Assembly (NCBI GenBank): GCA_032433765.1
Contig: JAVIAB010000046.1
Coordinates: 60,733,388-60,797,387 of the forward strand
DNA from: Megaustenia siamemsis
Taxonomy: Eukaryota; Mollusca; Gastropoda; Stylommatophora; Ariophantidae
Length of the DNA stretch: 64,000 nt
Direction of reading: 5' to 3'
Part shown: positions 24,470-35,700 of the stretch, piece by piece
Layout: every line of letters begins with the position of its first letter
Numbering within the stretch: the stretch's first letter is position 1
The notes under the pieces: model-generated
The model's input: only the letters and a program-made list of their open reading frames with translations
The model's database searches: none
Told to the model about the DNA's origin: nothing
Position numbers and translations under genes: made by a program

Positions 24470-25005
24470 TTTACACATTCTGTATCAGGTCTACATTTCA
24501 TTAACAAAATCATTTTTATGATAGCAGCTTGTTAAACCTCTGATCATTGGTTCTATACCAAGCCGGAGAAAAATAATTCCTCCATTTTGAATGCAACCAG
24601 AAACTACATTAGCATGCCACCATTATTATACAGTCATTGTATACAATTTTAAGGAAAAAAGAGAAGTCATTGCTGAAAATGTTAGTATACACAACACAAT
24701 GGAACAATGAGCATTAGCAGATATATCATGAAATGTGTCACGGTTGTAACTCGTAAAAGTTTGCATTAAAATGAGCTTATGAAATTATGGTTCAGCTATG
24801 CATCTAAGTAACCAACTTTCAGAAATTACCATGAAAGTCCTCTCAAGTGTTTAACACAATGTGCTGAGATCATTGTGTATTATTAGGAAAGTGACAGGAG
24901 TAAAACTCTAGACTGTCCTACTGTGATGATGAGGATGATCATGAACAAATATTAACTGTTAACAGGGACTAACACAGAAAATGAAAGTGGATTTAATCAA
25001 CCTAC
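24464..25005. other. Intronic DNA, nothing recognised
   Basis: AT-rich sequence between the LINE tail and the donor of CUB exon 6. No repeat or coding signal is apparent. Confidence 0.6.
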
Positions 25006-25190
25006 CAGTACATAGTCATTATTACATTCACCACTATCTGCTATGTTGAATCCATCAGAAAAGGTGATATTAATAGTTTTGCCATTTAAGACCTGAATAA
25101 GCCATGAGCAGCTTTGATTGGCTGGGTAATTATTGGGGAAATTAGGACTTGTGATGATTCCATCCGGTGAATTTAATGTCCCTCCACATC
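25006..25190 (-). CDS. Multi-CUB gene, visible exon 6 (first half of CUB domain 3)
   Basis: Acceptor TTTCAG ends at 25191 and donor GTAGGT begins at 25005. The exon is 2 + 183 bases and ends at a codon boundary. It encodes CGGTLNSPDGIITSP, NFPNNYP, the second cysteine in QSCSWLI, and NITFSDGFNI...GECNNDYVL with the third cysteine and acidic residues at the usual Ca2+-site positions. It reads directly into the LLNGDSS start of exon 7. All four core CUB cysteines of domain 3 are present across the two exons. Confidence 0.93.
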
Positions 25191-25646
25191 CTGAAATATA
25201 AACATTAACATAATCCCAAATATATTAAATAGATATGAATTCAACATCATCTAAATATAAAAGATATATGTGCCTATGTTTCTGGTCATCACTTTCAAAA
25301 ACAGAAAGGGACATGTGACAAGACACAGGGTCATGTGTAAAGTCTGACACTAAATAGTAAAGATCATTGGACAAAGAGTCTACAGTTTCTGCTCTATGTG
25401 CCAACTTTGGCGTTAAAGAACAATAGTTAGATAGAACACTATATTTTGGAACATAACATTCTACATTTTATTATATCAATTTTGAAGTCTGGTAAGTCAT
25501 AATTTCTTCTGACCAACTTTATATTATTCCTGGCCAATTTCAAATCAATAATAAATTTAGTTTAAACAAGTTTACAATTTTCTGACCAACTATTCAGTTT
25601 ATTGGACCAATCTCAAATGTTGATAAGAAAACTGTCAGATACTTAC

Positions 25647-25790
25647 CAATCTTATAATCAATGGAAAAGCCATTACTTTGAAAAATTAAGTCTGAAATGA
25701 AGTAAACATTCAGAATATTGGAGGCAGACATCACAATTTCACCAACACTGCTTGGATGACAATAATGTGTAGAGTGGTAGTGATCAAGGG
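25647..25790 (-). CDS. Multi-CUB gene, visible exon 5 (second half of CUB domain 2)
   Basis: The acceptor TTTTGCAG precedes 25790 and the donor GTAAGT begins at 25646. The length is 2 + 141 + 1 bases, in phase with both neighbours. The peptide contains THYCHPSS (fourth CUB cysteine), a strand LNVYFISDLIF and the terminal motif NGFSIDYKI, equivalent to the 'GF.x.Y' end of CUB domains. The last base joins the next exon to give IGCGGTLN, so CUB2 runs into CUB3 without a linker. The intron to exon 6 is only 456 bp, the shortest in the window. Confidence 0.92.
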
Positions 25791-25954
25791 CTGCAAAATA
25801 GATATCATATTGTTATGACAAGAAATAAAAATGATACATTTAGATAACATAAAATAAACTACTTCAGAATTACACAGTGTGGCTAAGAAATTAATTCATT
25901 GGTCCCTTGTTTCAGTCTCAGTAATACAAGGTGTTGATCATTAATTTTTAGTCT

Positions 25955-26773
25955 AAGTAGAAAGGAGGATGATATAGCTCTCATCAGCAGTCAGATAAAA
26001 ATTTAGCAGTAAAACACAAATGAACTACCATCAATAGCCAGCAAAATTGGGCTTGAGATCAATCATGAAAAGACTAAAGTCATGAAAAGTTTAATTGCAA
26101 CAGATGACAGAATATACATGGAAAGTAAATCAGTGGAAGAGATTAATCACTTTATCTTTCTTGAAAGTCACTTTGATTGGGAAGGGGATACAAGCAAAGA
26201 AATTAGAATCAGAATAGCTCAAGGAGCAATGTCTTTAAAAAGCCTTAACAATTTGTGGAAATCAAAACTCATCAGCACAGACACAAAACTTAGACTTTTC
26301 AAATCAAATGTACTATCTACCCTTACATATGCATATGACAGCTGGAAAACAACAAGAGACACAGAAACAAAGTTGAACACATTCAAAAATAAATGTCTAA
26401 GGAAAATACTTGATATAGAGTGGAACAAATCAAAACAAACAAAGAAATTTGATAAATCGGCAATCAACAACTAATATCTTCAGTAATCAAGAAAAGACAA
26501 TGGTCATATGTTGGACATGTGATGAGGAGAGATAATAACAAATAGCAAAGCAAGCCCTCATGTGGGAAACAACAGGTAAGAGGAAAAGAGGCTGACCCAA
26601 AGAGACACTGAGAAGAACATTGACCAGAGAGGCAAGAGCAGCAGGAATAGACTACCTCAATGAGATAGAGTTGCTTGAACAGAACAGAGACAAATGGCAA
26701 GATTTGATAAAATATCTTCAGATGGATTGGAAACTGCTAGAATAAAAATGTTGATAAGAGAAAGAGTATCTGG
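25955..26773 (+). mobile_element. RTE-like LINE family B, left part, split by a solo LTR
   Basis: Starting around 'gatgatatagctctcatcag' this segment encodes the family B RT from just before the DD box through the C-terminus: ASKIGLEINHEKTK, KEIRIRIAQGAMSLK, STLTYAYDSWKTTRDTE, then RRTLTREARAAGID. Stops at about 26473 and 26544 break it. It is collinear with 43150-43960. Its last 40 bases resume at 28231 after the LTR insertion. It is 5'-truncated, and the catalytic domain is mostly missing. Confidence 0.88.
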
Positions 26774-28226
26774 TGAAGAAGAGAGATAAGTAAAAGATGT
26801 GGTCAAGGGGAGGTAATGATGAAAATTAGGGAGATGTTGAGAGGGGAGATAATGGGAACATTAGATGTGATTAAAGAAGACAGGCCACGAGAATAACACA
26901 GAGAATTAGTGCGGGTCTAGGGGAGACAAATGAGGGGGCGCAGTAGATTCAGGAGAAAAGCGTGCAAGGCGAGGTACATGAGTGAGCGAAATTGAAGAGA
27001 AAGAACTAGTGAGAATATAATTCATTCTAGCTTAAGTCGAGGCCCAGTGCAGACGTTGTGTCCGAAAAGACACAAACGAGACTGTGGGCAGGGGGCAGCA
27101 TGGAAGAGATTCTTTGGTTGACAGGTTAGTGTGTGGCTAGTGTTCGAGCTAGACGGTTGAGTCACTAAGTTACGGTAGGGATGGATCACAGCAGCTAGTG
27201 ATCGGATGATCCTAGTAACAGGTTAGTCATCAAGTGAGACATAGCTAAATGAGCTTAATTGCAGCTAGGTCTAATGTAGACTTCATCATTATTAAGGTGT
27301 TCAGTAGAAACTGTCGGCGGTGTGCCATTATGACAAATTAGTAACCTTCATCAGTATTAAGGTTTCAGGATGAACTGTCGGCTGTGTGCCATTATGACAG
27401 ATTAGAAACCTTCGTCAGTATTAAGGTTTTAGGATGAACTGTCGGCTGTGTGCTATTATGACTAGTTAGACACCTTCGTCAATATCAAGGTGTTCAGTAC
27501 GAACTGTCGGCTGTGTGCCATTATGACTAATTAGAAACCTTCATTAGTATTAAGGTTTCAGAATGTGACTGTCGGCTGAGTGCCGTTATTATCAATTTAG
27601 AACCCTTCATTACTAGTAAGAGTTCAATGTGACTGTCGGCTGAGTGCCGTTATCAACAAATTAGAAACCTTCATCAGTATTAAGGTTTCAGGATGAACTG
27701 TCGGCTGTGTGCCGTTATTAACCAATTAGAACCCTTCATCAGGAGTAAGGTGTTCATATGAACTGTGGGCTGTGTGCCAGTGTGACTTTGTAGAAACCGT
27801 CAACAGCAGTAGCTGTGAGGTGTGAACATGGGGTGTGAATCATTATCATTATAAAGAGATTGTTAATGCACATGTATGTCTGTCAAGAGATCTTCCTTAC
27901 AATTGGTTATCATACATGACTTAGTGGCGGTAAGCCATGGCAGTATGGGCAAGTTGTTTAATTATTAAACTGTTGTTATTATTCCTGGTGTTGTTCCTTG
28001 CTGTGTTGGACGGGTGAGTTGTCCTGTGATGAACGAGCCATGAGTTGTCAAGTACAGAAACACAACGCGAAGTCGATCTACGGGCGAACCTGAACATTGA
28101 AGTACCAGCAGCGGCGGATCTTGAGTCCACGAGAAGGCGTGAAGCCTGACCCTGAGTGTACCAAATCAAGTGTTGAGACGATAATAAAGAGCGAAAAGAA
28201 GCAAGAAGAAATATTTCCCTGGTACA
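26774..28226 (+). mobile_element. Solo LTR (1453 bp) of an LTR retrotransposon
   Basis: The insertion starts TGAAGAAGAG and ends CTGGTACA, so it has TG...CA ends, and is flanked by a 4-bp duplication CTGG at 26770-26773 and 28227-28230. Removing it restores the family B LINE 3' end seen intact at 43955-43990. It has no coding sequence. Inside are eight tandem units of about 64 bp (27283-27795), and AATAAA lies at 28183-28188, 38 bp before the end, as expected for the R region of an LTR. Four-bp duplications occur in Ty3/gypsy elements; I infer but cannot prove that superfamily. The internal region was presumably lost by LTR-LTR recombination. Confidence 0.88.
27283..27795 (+). repeat. 64-bp tandem repeats inside the solo LTR
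   Basis: Eight units share 'cttcatcagtattaaggt', 'gaactgtcggctgtgtgcc' and 'ttattga/ttatgac'. Tandem repeats in the U3 part of LTRs often act as enhancers. That role is inference here. Confidence 0.85.
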
Positions 28227-28273
28227 CTGGGTCTATGCCCTATGGACCAGCTATGGCTCGAAAGGTCAATAGA
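28227..28273 (+). mobile_element. RTE-like LINE family B, 3' terminus right of the solo LTR
   Basis: The sequence 'gtctatgccctatgg' through 'cgaaaggtcaatag' matches the end of the 43-kb family B copy. It completes the element begun at 25955. The (TAGA)n tail is minimal here. Confidence 0.85.
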
Positions 28274-29590
28274 TTATTGAATAATGTCGTTGTATATGTC
28301 TGTAATCACGTCAATGTCAAAATCTTCTAGTGCCTGTATCATCTCTATATGTATGCTGTCAGGTCCTGCTGCTTTTCCCTTTTTCATTGTTTTTATAGCT
28401 TTTTCCACCTCAGATTTTAAGATTTTATAGCCTGATGTACATTTTATAACTGGTTTCTTGTCCCTTTGATCATGAAATAGTTCTGTTATATATTCCTGCC
28501 ATCTCTCTATTATATCTTTATTGTCTATTAACATTTTTCCTTTTTTGTCTGCAATGCATCCACCTTCTGTGGTTTTTATTTTTATTAGTCATTCTTTTTA
28601 TTTCTGTGTGCATTCCTCTTAAGTCTTGTTTGCTTTCCATAGTTTCTAATTCTTTACATTGTTGGCTGAGCCAGTCTTCTTTTGCCTTTTGCATATCTCA
28701 TTATCTATTTTATTGAATTGGGCAGTGTTCTTCGCTTGTCTCCTTTCTTCCATTTTTTCTAAGATGGTGTTAGTTATCCATTTTTGTTTTTTGTTCTTTT
28801 CTCTTCTGGGTAAGGTGTTCCAGGTTTCTTGTATGCTTTTCTTTATGCATTGTCATTTGGTTGTTACTTTTTCATCAGGATTTTCTCTTCTGTATTGTTC
28901 AATTCTTTCTTCTAGCAGCTTCTGATATGTGTTCTTTACTCTTTACTTGTATTGTATAGGTATCTTTAATATCATTTTGATTTAAAGCTGTTATATCTAG
29001 TGGTATTGTTGATGAATTAGACTTTTGCATGTTTCTCTTAAGTTTGATTTTCATTTTAATCATTACAGGATTGTGATCTGAATTAATATCTGCTCCTGGG
29101 TAGGTTTTGGCTTTCTTTACGCTGTTACAGAACCTTTATTTTATAATTATGCAATCTATGTGATTCCTCTTTTTATCTCCAGGGCTTTTCCATGTATATA
29201 GTTTCATTTTCTCATGCTCAAAGTAGGTGTTACATATTATCAGCCTGTTTTATTCACATAATTGTATTAATCTTTCTCCTCTGTCATTTCTTTTTCCTAA
29301 ACCATGATTTCCTATAATTGTCTTATATCTACCTTTTCCTACTTTAGCATTCATGTCACCCATTACAATCAAGATGTCTGAAGATTTCACTTGCTTCATA
29401 ACTTTATTTAGGTCTTCATAGTATGCCTCTATTTGTTCATCTGTGTAGTCTTTTACACTGGTGTTCATAATTCCTAGCATTTTAATTTTCCTCTGTCATT
29501 TCTTCTACAAGTTCTACTATATAGTTCTTTATTCTGCATATGTTAAGGGTTGCTACTTTATATTTCTTGTCTATCTGCATGTTCTATAGT
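28274..29590 (-). mobile_element. RTE-like LINE family A, endonuclease and linker without RT
   Basis: The minus strand encodes endonuclease pieces (LIVMGDMNAKVGKG and NHGLGKRNDRGERLIQ near 29280-29400) and, further along, the start of the RT region (YITELFHDQRD, KTMKKGKAAGPDSIHIEM, DVITDIYNDIIQ at 28274-28534). Several stops and frameshifts lie between. The fragment stops exactly where it meets the 3' end of the family B copy. A LINE that keeps its 5' portion but lacks its 3' portion cannot be a simple 5'-truncated insertion, so a later rearrangement or deletion is needed. Confidence 0.8.
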
Positions 29591-29837
29591 TTTCTCTGAG
29601 CATAACATGTTTATCCTGTACCGACTTGCTAAGTCTGTCATAAGTTAAGGGCTTATTTTAACAACATGTTTGGGGATCATCACATCGATGTTTTCCCATG
29701 TGCATGGTCACTAGGTGTCAAAGGTGATCTGTTTACAATCTTAGTATAACTTTTCAGATGATAACATTTAAAAATTATGTATCTGATCCTATCCTTCTTC
29801 TTGAGGAGAATGCTTGACAAAACTTTAAAAAAATGTA

Positions 29838-29901
<64 letters not shown>

Positions 29902-30327
29902 TTAGAAACACTTTTATAGTCAGTTTTGCCACATAATCCACTCTAAAATTAAAATACATGGTCAAAAGATATGAAGAAATTATTATGACAATGAACACAG
30001 CTTGAGGAAAATAAGGTACAACATGACAAAGATTATTTAAAAAAAAAAAAAAAAGTATAGAACATAAAGAATTATGACAAGGAAGAAAATCACACTAGGA
30101 CAGATACTATAAAGTGTGTAGATCCATGCACATATACACTCCATGACACTTGGTTTAAACAAATGACTTGTCATTCAAACCCTCATTTCCTACCCCTTTT
30201 ACCATAATCCACATACATGTACACATAACGTGAGCTTTCCACCTGAACTAGATAAACACAGTGTGACAAAAAAATCAGACCAAAAGTCAAAATAAGAGAG
30301 TAAAATAAACAAAAACAAACAACCTAC
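29591..30327. repeat. Intron 4 end with (AT)n microsatellite
   Basis: A TA dinucleotide tract of about 65 bp occupies 29834-29899 and a poly-A run lies near 30039-30053. Nothing else is recognised up to the donor of exon 4. Confidence 0.85.
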
Positions 30328-30525
30328 TTTGTTCAAAGTAAATATAATCATACGAGCAAAAATGTGAAGTTTCAAGACTCAGATTCATGATCTTTGCAGC
30401 AACTCTGAGTCCTAAAGGTGCTGTGATTGTCCAGAAACACAACAAATTTGGTGAATAATGTCCTGGGAATCCAGGAGAGGTCAAGTTCTGGGGACTTTCT
30501 TCTGCCAGTAGATTGCCACCACAAC
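30328..30525 (-). CDS. Multi-CUB gene, visible exon 4 (first half of CUB domain 2)
   Basis: The acceptor CAG is at 30526-30528 and the donor GTAGGT starts at 30327. The exon is 2 + 195 + 1 bases. It encodes CGGNLLAEE, then LTSPGFPGHYSP and LLCFWTI, the first cysteine pair of a CUB, then SHFCSYDYIYF with the third cysteine. The Tyr-Asp-Tyr run matches the CUB region that in Ca2+-binding CUBs supplies acidic ligands. The final base joins the 25.7-kb exon to read EQTLDHY. Confidence 0.93.
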
Positions 30526-30661
30526 CTGACTCTAAAACAAAACAGAAGAGTTGTTAAGAGAGTGTGACAATAGACAGAGATATAACAATCAAGAAGAAAG
30601 AGAAAAGTCTGATTAAAGTAAGGAAAAAGTGACAAAAATATTGAGTGGAGGAGGGAAATGA

Positions 30662-32666
30662 TTAGAAGGAAAACATTGCGAATGAAGGAAAAATGTAAGG
30701 TAAAACATAATATTGATAGAGGGAAAAGATTACAGGAAAAAACTTAGTGATGATAGGAAGGAAAAGATGAGGGAAACACAGTGAGTGAAGGAAATGAAGA
30801 TGAGAGCAAAACATAGAGAGTGAAGGGAATACAGAGGAGAGTAAAACATAGTGAGTGAAGATAATAAAGATGATAGTAAAACATAGAGAGTGAAGGGAAT
30901 AAAGATGAGAGTAAAACATAGAGAGTGAAGGGAATAAAGATGAGAGTAAAACATAGAGAGTGAAGGGAATAAAGATGAGAGTAAAACATAGAGAGTGAAG
31001 GGAATAAAGATGAGAGTAAAACATAGAGAGTGAAGGGAATAAAGATGAGAGTAAAACATAGTGGGTGAAGGAAATAAAGATGAGAGTAAAACATAGTGGG
31101 TGAAGGAAATAAAGATGAGAGTAAAACATAGAGGAGAAAGGAAATAAAGATGAGAGTAAAACATAGTGTGTGAAGGAAATAAAGATGAGAGTAAAACATA
31201 GTGAGTGAAGGAAATAAAGATGAGAGTAAAACATAGAGGAGAAAGGAAATAAAGATGAGAGTAAAACATAGTGAGTGAAGGAAATAAAGATGAGAGTAAA
31301 ACATAGTGGGTGAAGGAAATAAAGATGAGAGTAAAACATAGTGGGTGAAGGAAATAAAGATGAGAGTAAAACATAGTGGGTGAAGGAAATAAAGATGAGA
31401 GTAAAACATAGTGAGTGAAGGGAATACAGAGGAGAGAAAAACATAGTGGGTGAAGGAAATAATGATGAGAGTAAAACATAGTGAGTGAAGGAAATAAAGA
31501 TGAGAGTAAAACATAGTGAGTGAAGGAAATAAAGATGAGAGTAAAACATAGTGGGTGAAGGAAATAAAGATGAGAGTAAAACATAGTGAGTGAAGGAAAT
31601 AAAGATGAGAATAAAACATAGAGGAGAAAGGAAATAAAGATGAGAGTAAAACATAGTGTGTGAAGGAAATAAAGATGAGAGTAAAACATAGAGTGTGAAG
31701 GAAATAAAGATGAGAGTAAAACATAGTGGGTGAAGGAAATAAAGATGAGAGAAAAAATTAGTGGGTGAAGGAAATAAAGATGAGAGTAAAACAAAGTGTG
31801 TGAAGGAAATAAAGATGAGAGTAAAACATAGTGTGTGAAGGAAATAAAAATGAGAGTAAAACATAGTGATGGAAGATAATACAGAGGAGAGTAAAACAGT
31901 GTGTGAAGGGAATACAGAAGAGTAAAACATAGTGATTGAAGGAAATAAAGATGATAGTAAAACATAGTGAGTGAAGGAAATAAAAATGAGAGTAAAACAT
32001 AGTGGGTGAAGGAAATAAAGATGAGAGTAAAACATAGTGAGTGAAGGGAATACAGAGGAGAGTAAAACATAGTGGGTGAAGGAAATAAAGATGAGAGTAA
32101 AACATAGTGTGTGAAGGAAATAAAGATGACAGTAAAACATAGTGGGTGAAGGAAATAAAGATGAGAGTAAAACATAGTGAGTGAAGGAAAAAAAGATGAG
32201 AGTAAAACATAGTGAGTGAAGGAAATAAAGATGAGACTAAAACATAGTGGGTGAAGGAAATAAAGATGAGAGTAAAACATTGAGTGAAGGAAATAAAGAT
32301 GAGAGTAAAACATAGTGGGTGAAGGAAATAAAGATGAGAGTAAAACATAGTGTGTGAAGGAAATAAAGATGAGAGTAAAACATAGTGAGTGAAGGAAATA
32401 AAGATGAGAGTAAAACATAGTGGGTGAAGGAAATAAAGATGAGAGTAAAACATAGTGAGTGAAGGAAATAAAGATGAGAGTAAAACATAGTGAGTGAAGG
32501 AAATAAAGATGAGAGTAAAACATAGTGGGTGAAGGAAATAAAGGTGAGAGTAAAACATAGTGGGTGAAGGAAATAAAGATGAGAGTAAAACATAGTGGGT
32601 GAAGGAAATAAAGATGAGAGTAAAACATAGTGAGTGAAGGAAATAAAGATGAGAGTAAAACATAGT
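30662..32666. repeat. 35-bp satellite array, segment 1
   Basis: About 57 tandem copies of a 35-bp unit (plus strand 'ggaaataaagatgagagt' then 'aaaacatagtgagtgaa'). The left margin (30662-30790) is diverged. Local variants include 'gaatacagaggagag' and 'gaggagaaagg'. The unit has no stop codon on the minus strand in any frame, so three overlapping long ORFs arise (up to 632 codons), which are not genes. It lies in intron 3 of the CUB gene in the sense orientation of those ORFs. Confidence 0.97.
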
Positions 32667-32774
32667 AAAAAAAGTAAAGTACCCCCCGTCACGCCAAGTG
32701 GCGTATAGGGAAATATGGTGTTAGTGACCCTATATTTTACAGACCTTCAGCACATGATTTTTGGGGTAATGTGG
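32667..32774 (-). mobile_element. SINE family 1, 5'-truncated copy inside the satellite
   Basis: A 108-bp segment beginning with A-rich 'aaaaaaagtaaagtacc' is the reverse complement of the 3' end of the 10.3-kb SINE ('cacatgatttttggggtaat'). It is flanked by 13-bp duplications of array sequence (agtaaaacatagt at 32654-32666 and 32775-32787). The tRNA head is missing. It inserted after the array existed. Confidence 0.9.
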
Positions 32775-35700
32775 AGTAAAACATAGTGGGTGAAAGAAAT
32801 AAAGATGAGAGTAAAACATAGTGGGTGAAGGAAATAAAGATGAGAGTAAAACATAGTGGGTGAAGGAAATAAAGATGAGAGTAAAACATAGTGGGTGAAG
32901 GAAACAAAAGTGAAAGTAAAACATAGTAAGTGACGGAAATAAAGATGAGAGTAAAACATAGTGAGTGAAGGAAATAAAGATGAGAGTAAAACATAGTGGG
33001 TGAAGGAAACAAAAGTGAAAGTAAAACATAGTGAGTGAAGGAAATAAAGATGAGAGTAAAACATAGTGTGTGAAGGAAATAAAGATGAGAGTAAAACATA
33101 GAGCATGAAGGAAATAAAGATGAGAGTAAAACATAGAGCATGAAGGAAATAAAGATGAGAGTAAAACATAGTGAGTGAAGGAAATAAAGATGAGAGTAAA
33201 ACATAGTGTGTGAATGAAATAAAGATGAGAGTAAAACATAGTGTGTGAAGGAAATAAAGATGACAGTAAAACATAGTGATGGAAGATAATAAAGATGAGA
33301 GTAAAACATAGTGATGGAAGATAATAAAGATGAGAGTAAAACATAGTGGGTGAAGGAAATAAAGATGAGAGTAAAACATAGTGAGTGAAGGAAATAAAGA
33401 TGAGAGTAAAACATAGTGAGTGAAGGAAATAAAGATGAGAGTAAAACATAGTGAGTGAAGGAAATAAAGATGAGAGTAAAACATAGTGAGTGAAGGAAAT
33501 AAAGATGAGAGTAAAACATAGTGAGTGAAGGAAATAAAGATGAGAGTAAAACATAGTGAGTGAAGATAATAAAGATGAGAGTAAAACATAGTGGGTGAAG
33601 GAAATAAAGATGAGAGTAAAACATAGAGTGTGAAGGAAATAAAGATGAGAGTAAAACATAGAGCATGAAGGAAATAAAGATGAGAGTAAAACATAGAGCA
33701 TGAAGGAAATAAAGATGAGAGTAAAACATAGAGCATGAAGGAAATAAAGATGAGAGTAAAACATAGAGTGTGAAGGAAATAAAGATGAGAGTAAAACATA
33801 GTGAGTGAAGATAATAAAGATGAGAGTAAAACATAGTGGGTGAAGGAAATAAAGTTGAGAGTAAAACATAGAGCATGAAGGAAATAAAGATGAGAGTAAA
33901 ACATAGAGCATGAAGGAAATAAAGATGAGAGTAAAACATAGAGCATGAAGGAAATAAAGATGAGAGTAAAACATAGAGTGTGTAGGAAATAAAGATGAGA
34001 GTAAAACATAGTGAGTGAAGATAATAAAGATGAGAGTAAAACATAGTGAGTGAAGGAAATAAAGATGAGAGTAAAACATAGTGGGTGAAGGAAATAAAGA
34101 TGAGAGTAAAACATAGTGAGTGAAGGAAATAAAGGTGAGAGTAAAACATAGTGAGTGAAGGAAATAAAGATGAGAGTAAAACATAGTGGGTGAAGGAAAT
34201 AAAGGTGAGAGTAAAACATAGAGAGTGAAGGAAATAAAGGTGAGAGTAAAACATAGTGAGTGAAGGAAATAAAGGTGAGAGTAAAACATAGTGAGTGAAG
34301 GAAATAAAGGTGAGAGTAAAACATAGTGAGTGAAGGAAATAAAGGTGAGAGTAAAACATAGAAAGTGAAGGAAATAAAGGTGAGAGTAAAACATAGTGAG
34401 TGAAGGAAATAAAGGTGAGAGTAAAACATAGAGAGTGAAGGAAATAAAGGTGAGAGTAAAACATAGTGAGTGAAGGAAATAAAGGTGAGAGTAAAACATA
34501 GTGAGTGAAGGAAATAAAGGTGAGAGTAAAACATAGTGAGTGAAGGAAATAAAGGTGAGAGTAAAACATAGAGAGTGAAGGAAATAAAGGTGAGAGTAAA
34601 ACATAGAGAGTGAAGGAAATAAAGGTGAGAGTAAAACATAGTGAGTGAAGGAAATAAAGGTGAGAGTAAAACATAGTGAGTGAAGGAAATAAAGGAGAGA
34701 GTAAAACATAGTGAGTGAAGATAATAAAGGTGAGAGTAAAACATAGAGAGTGAAGGAAATAAAGGTGAGAGTAAAACATAGTGAGTGAAGATAATAAAGG
34801 TGAGAGTAAAACATAGAGAGTGAAGGAAATAAAGGTGAGAGTAAAACATAGTGAGTGAAGGAAATAAAGGTGAGAGTAAAACATAGAGATGAAGGAAATA
34901 AAGGTGAGAGTAAAACATAGTGAGTGAAGGAAATAAAGGTGAGAGTAAAACATAGTGAGTGAAGGAAATAAAGGTGAGAGTAAAACATAGTGAGTGAAGG
35001 AAATAAAGGTGAGAGTAAAACATAGTGAGTGAAGATAATAAAGATGAGAGTAAAACATAGTGAGTGAAGGAAATAAAGATGAGAGTAAAACATAGAGAGT
35101 GAAGATAATAAAGAAGAGAGTAAAACATAGTGGGTGAAGGAAATAAAGATGAGAGTAAAACATAGTGGGTGAAGATAATAAAGATGAGAGTAAAACATAG
35201 TGGGTGAAGATAATAAAGATGAGAGTAAAACATAGTGGGTGAAGATAATAAAGATGAGAGTATAACATAGTGAGTGAAGGAAATAAAGATGAGAGTAAAA
35301 CATAGTGAGTGAAGGAAATAAAGATGAGAGTAAAACATAGTGGGTGAAGATAATAAAGATGAGAGTAAAACATAGTGGGTGAAGGAAATAAAGTTGAGAG
35401 TAAAACATAGAGCATGAAGGAAATAAAGATGAGAGTAAAACATAGAGCATGAAGGAAATAAAGATGAGAGTAAAACATAGAGCATGAAGGAAATAAAGAT
35501 GAGAGTAAAACATAGTGAGTGAAGGAAATAAAGATGAGAGTAAAACATAGTGAGTGAAGGAAATAAAGATGAGAGTAAAACATAGTGAGTGAAGGAAATA
35601 AAGATGAGAGTAAAACATAGTGAGTGAAGATAATAAAGATGAGAGTAAAACATAGTGGGTGAAGGAAATAAAGTTGAGAGTAAAACATAGAGCATGAAGG

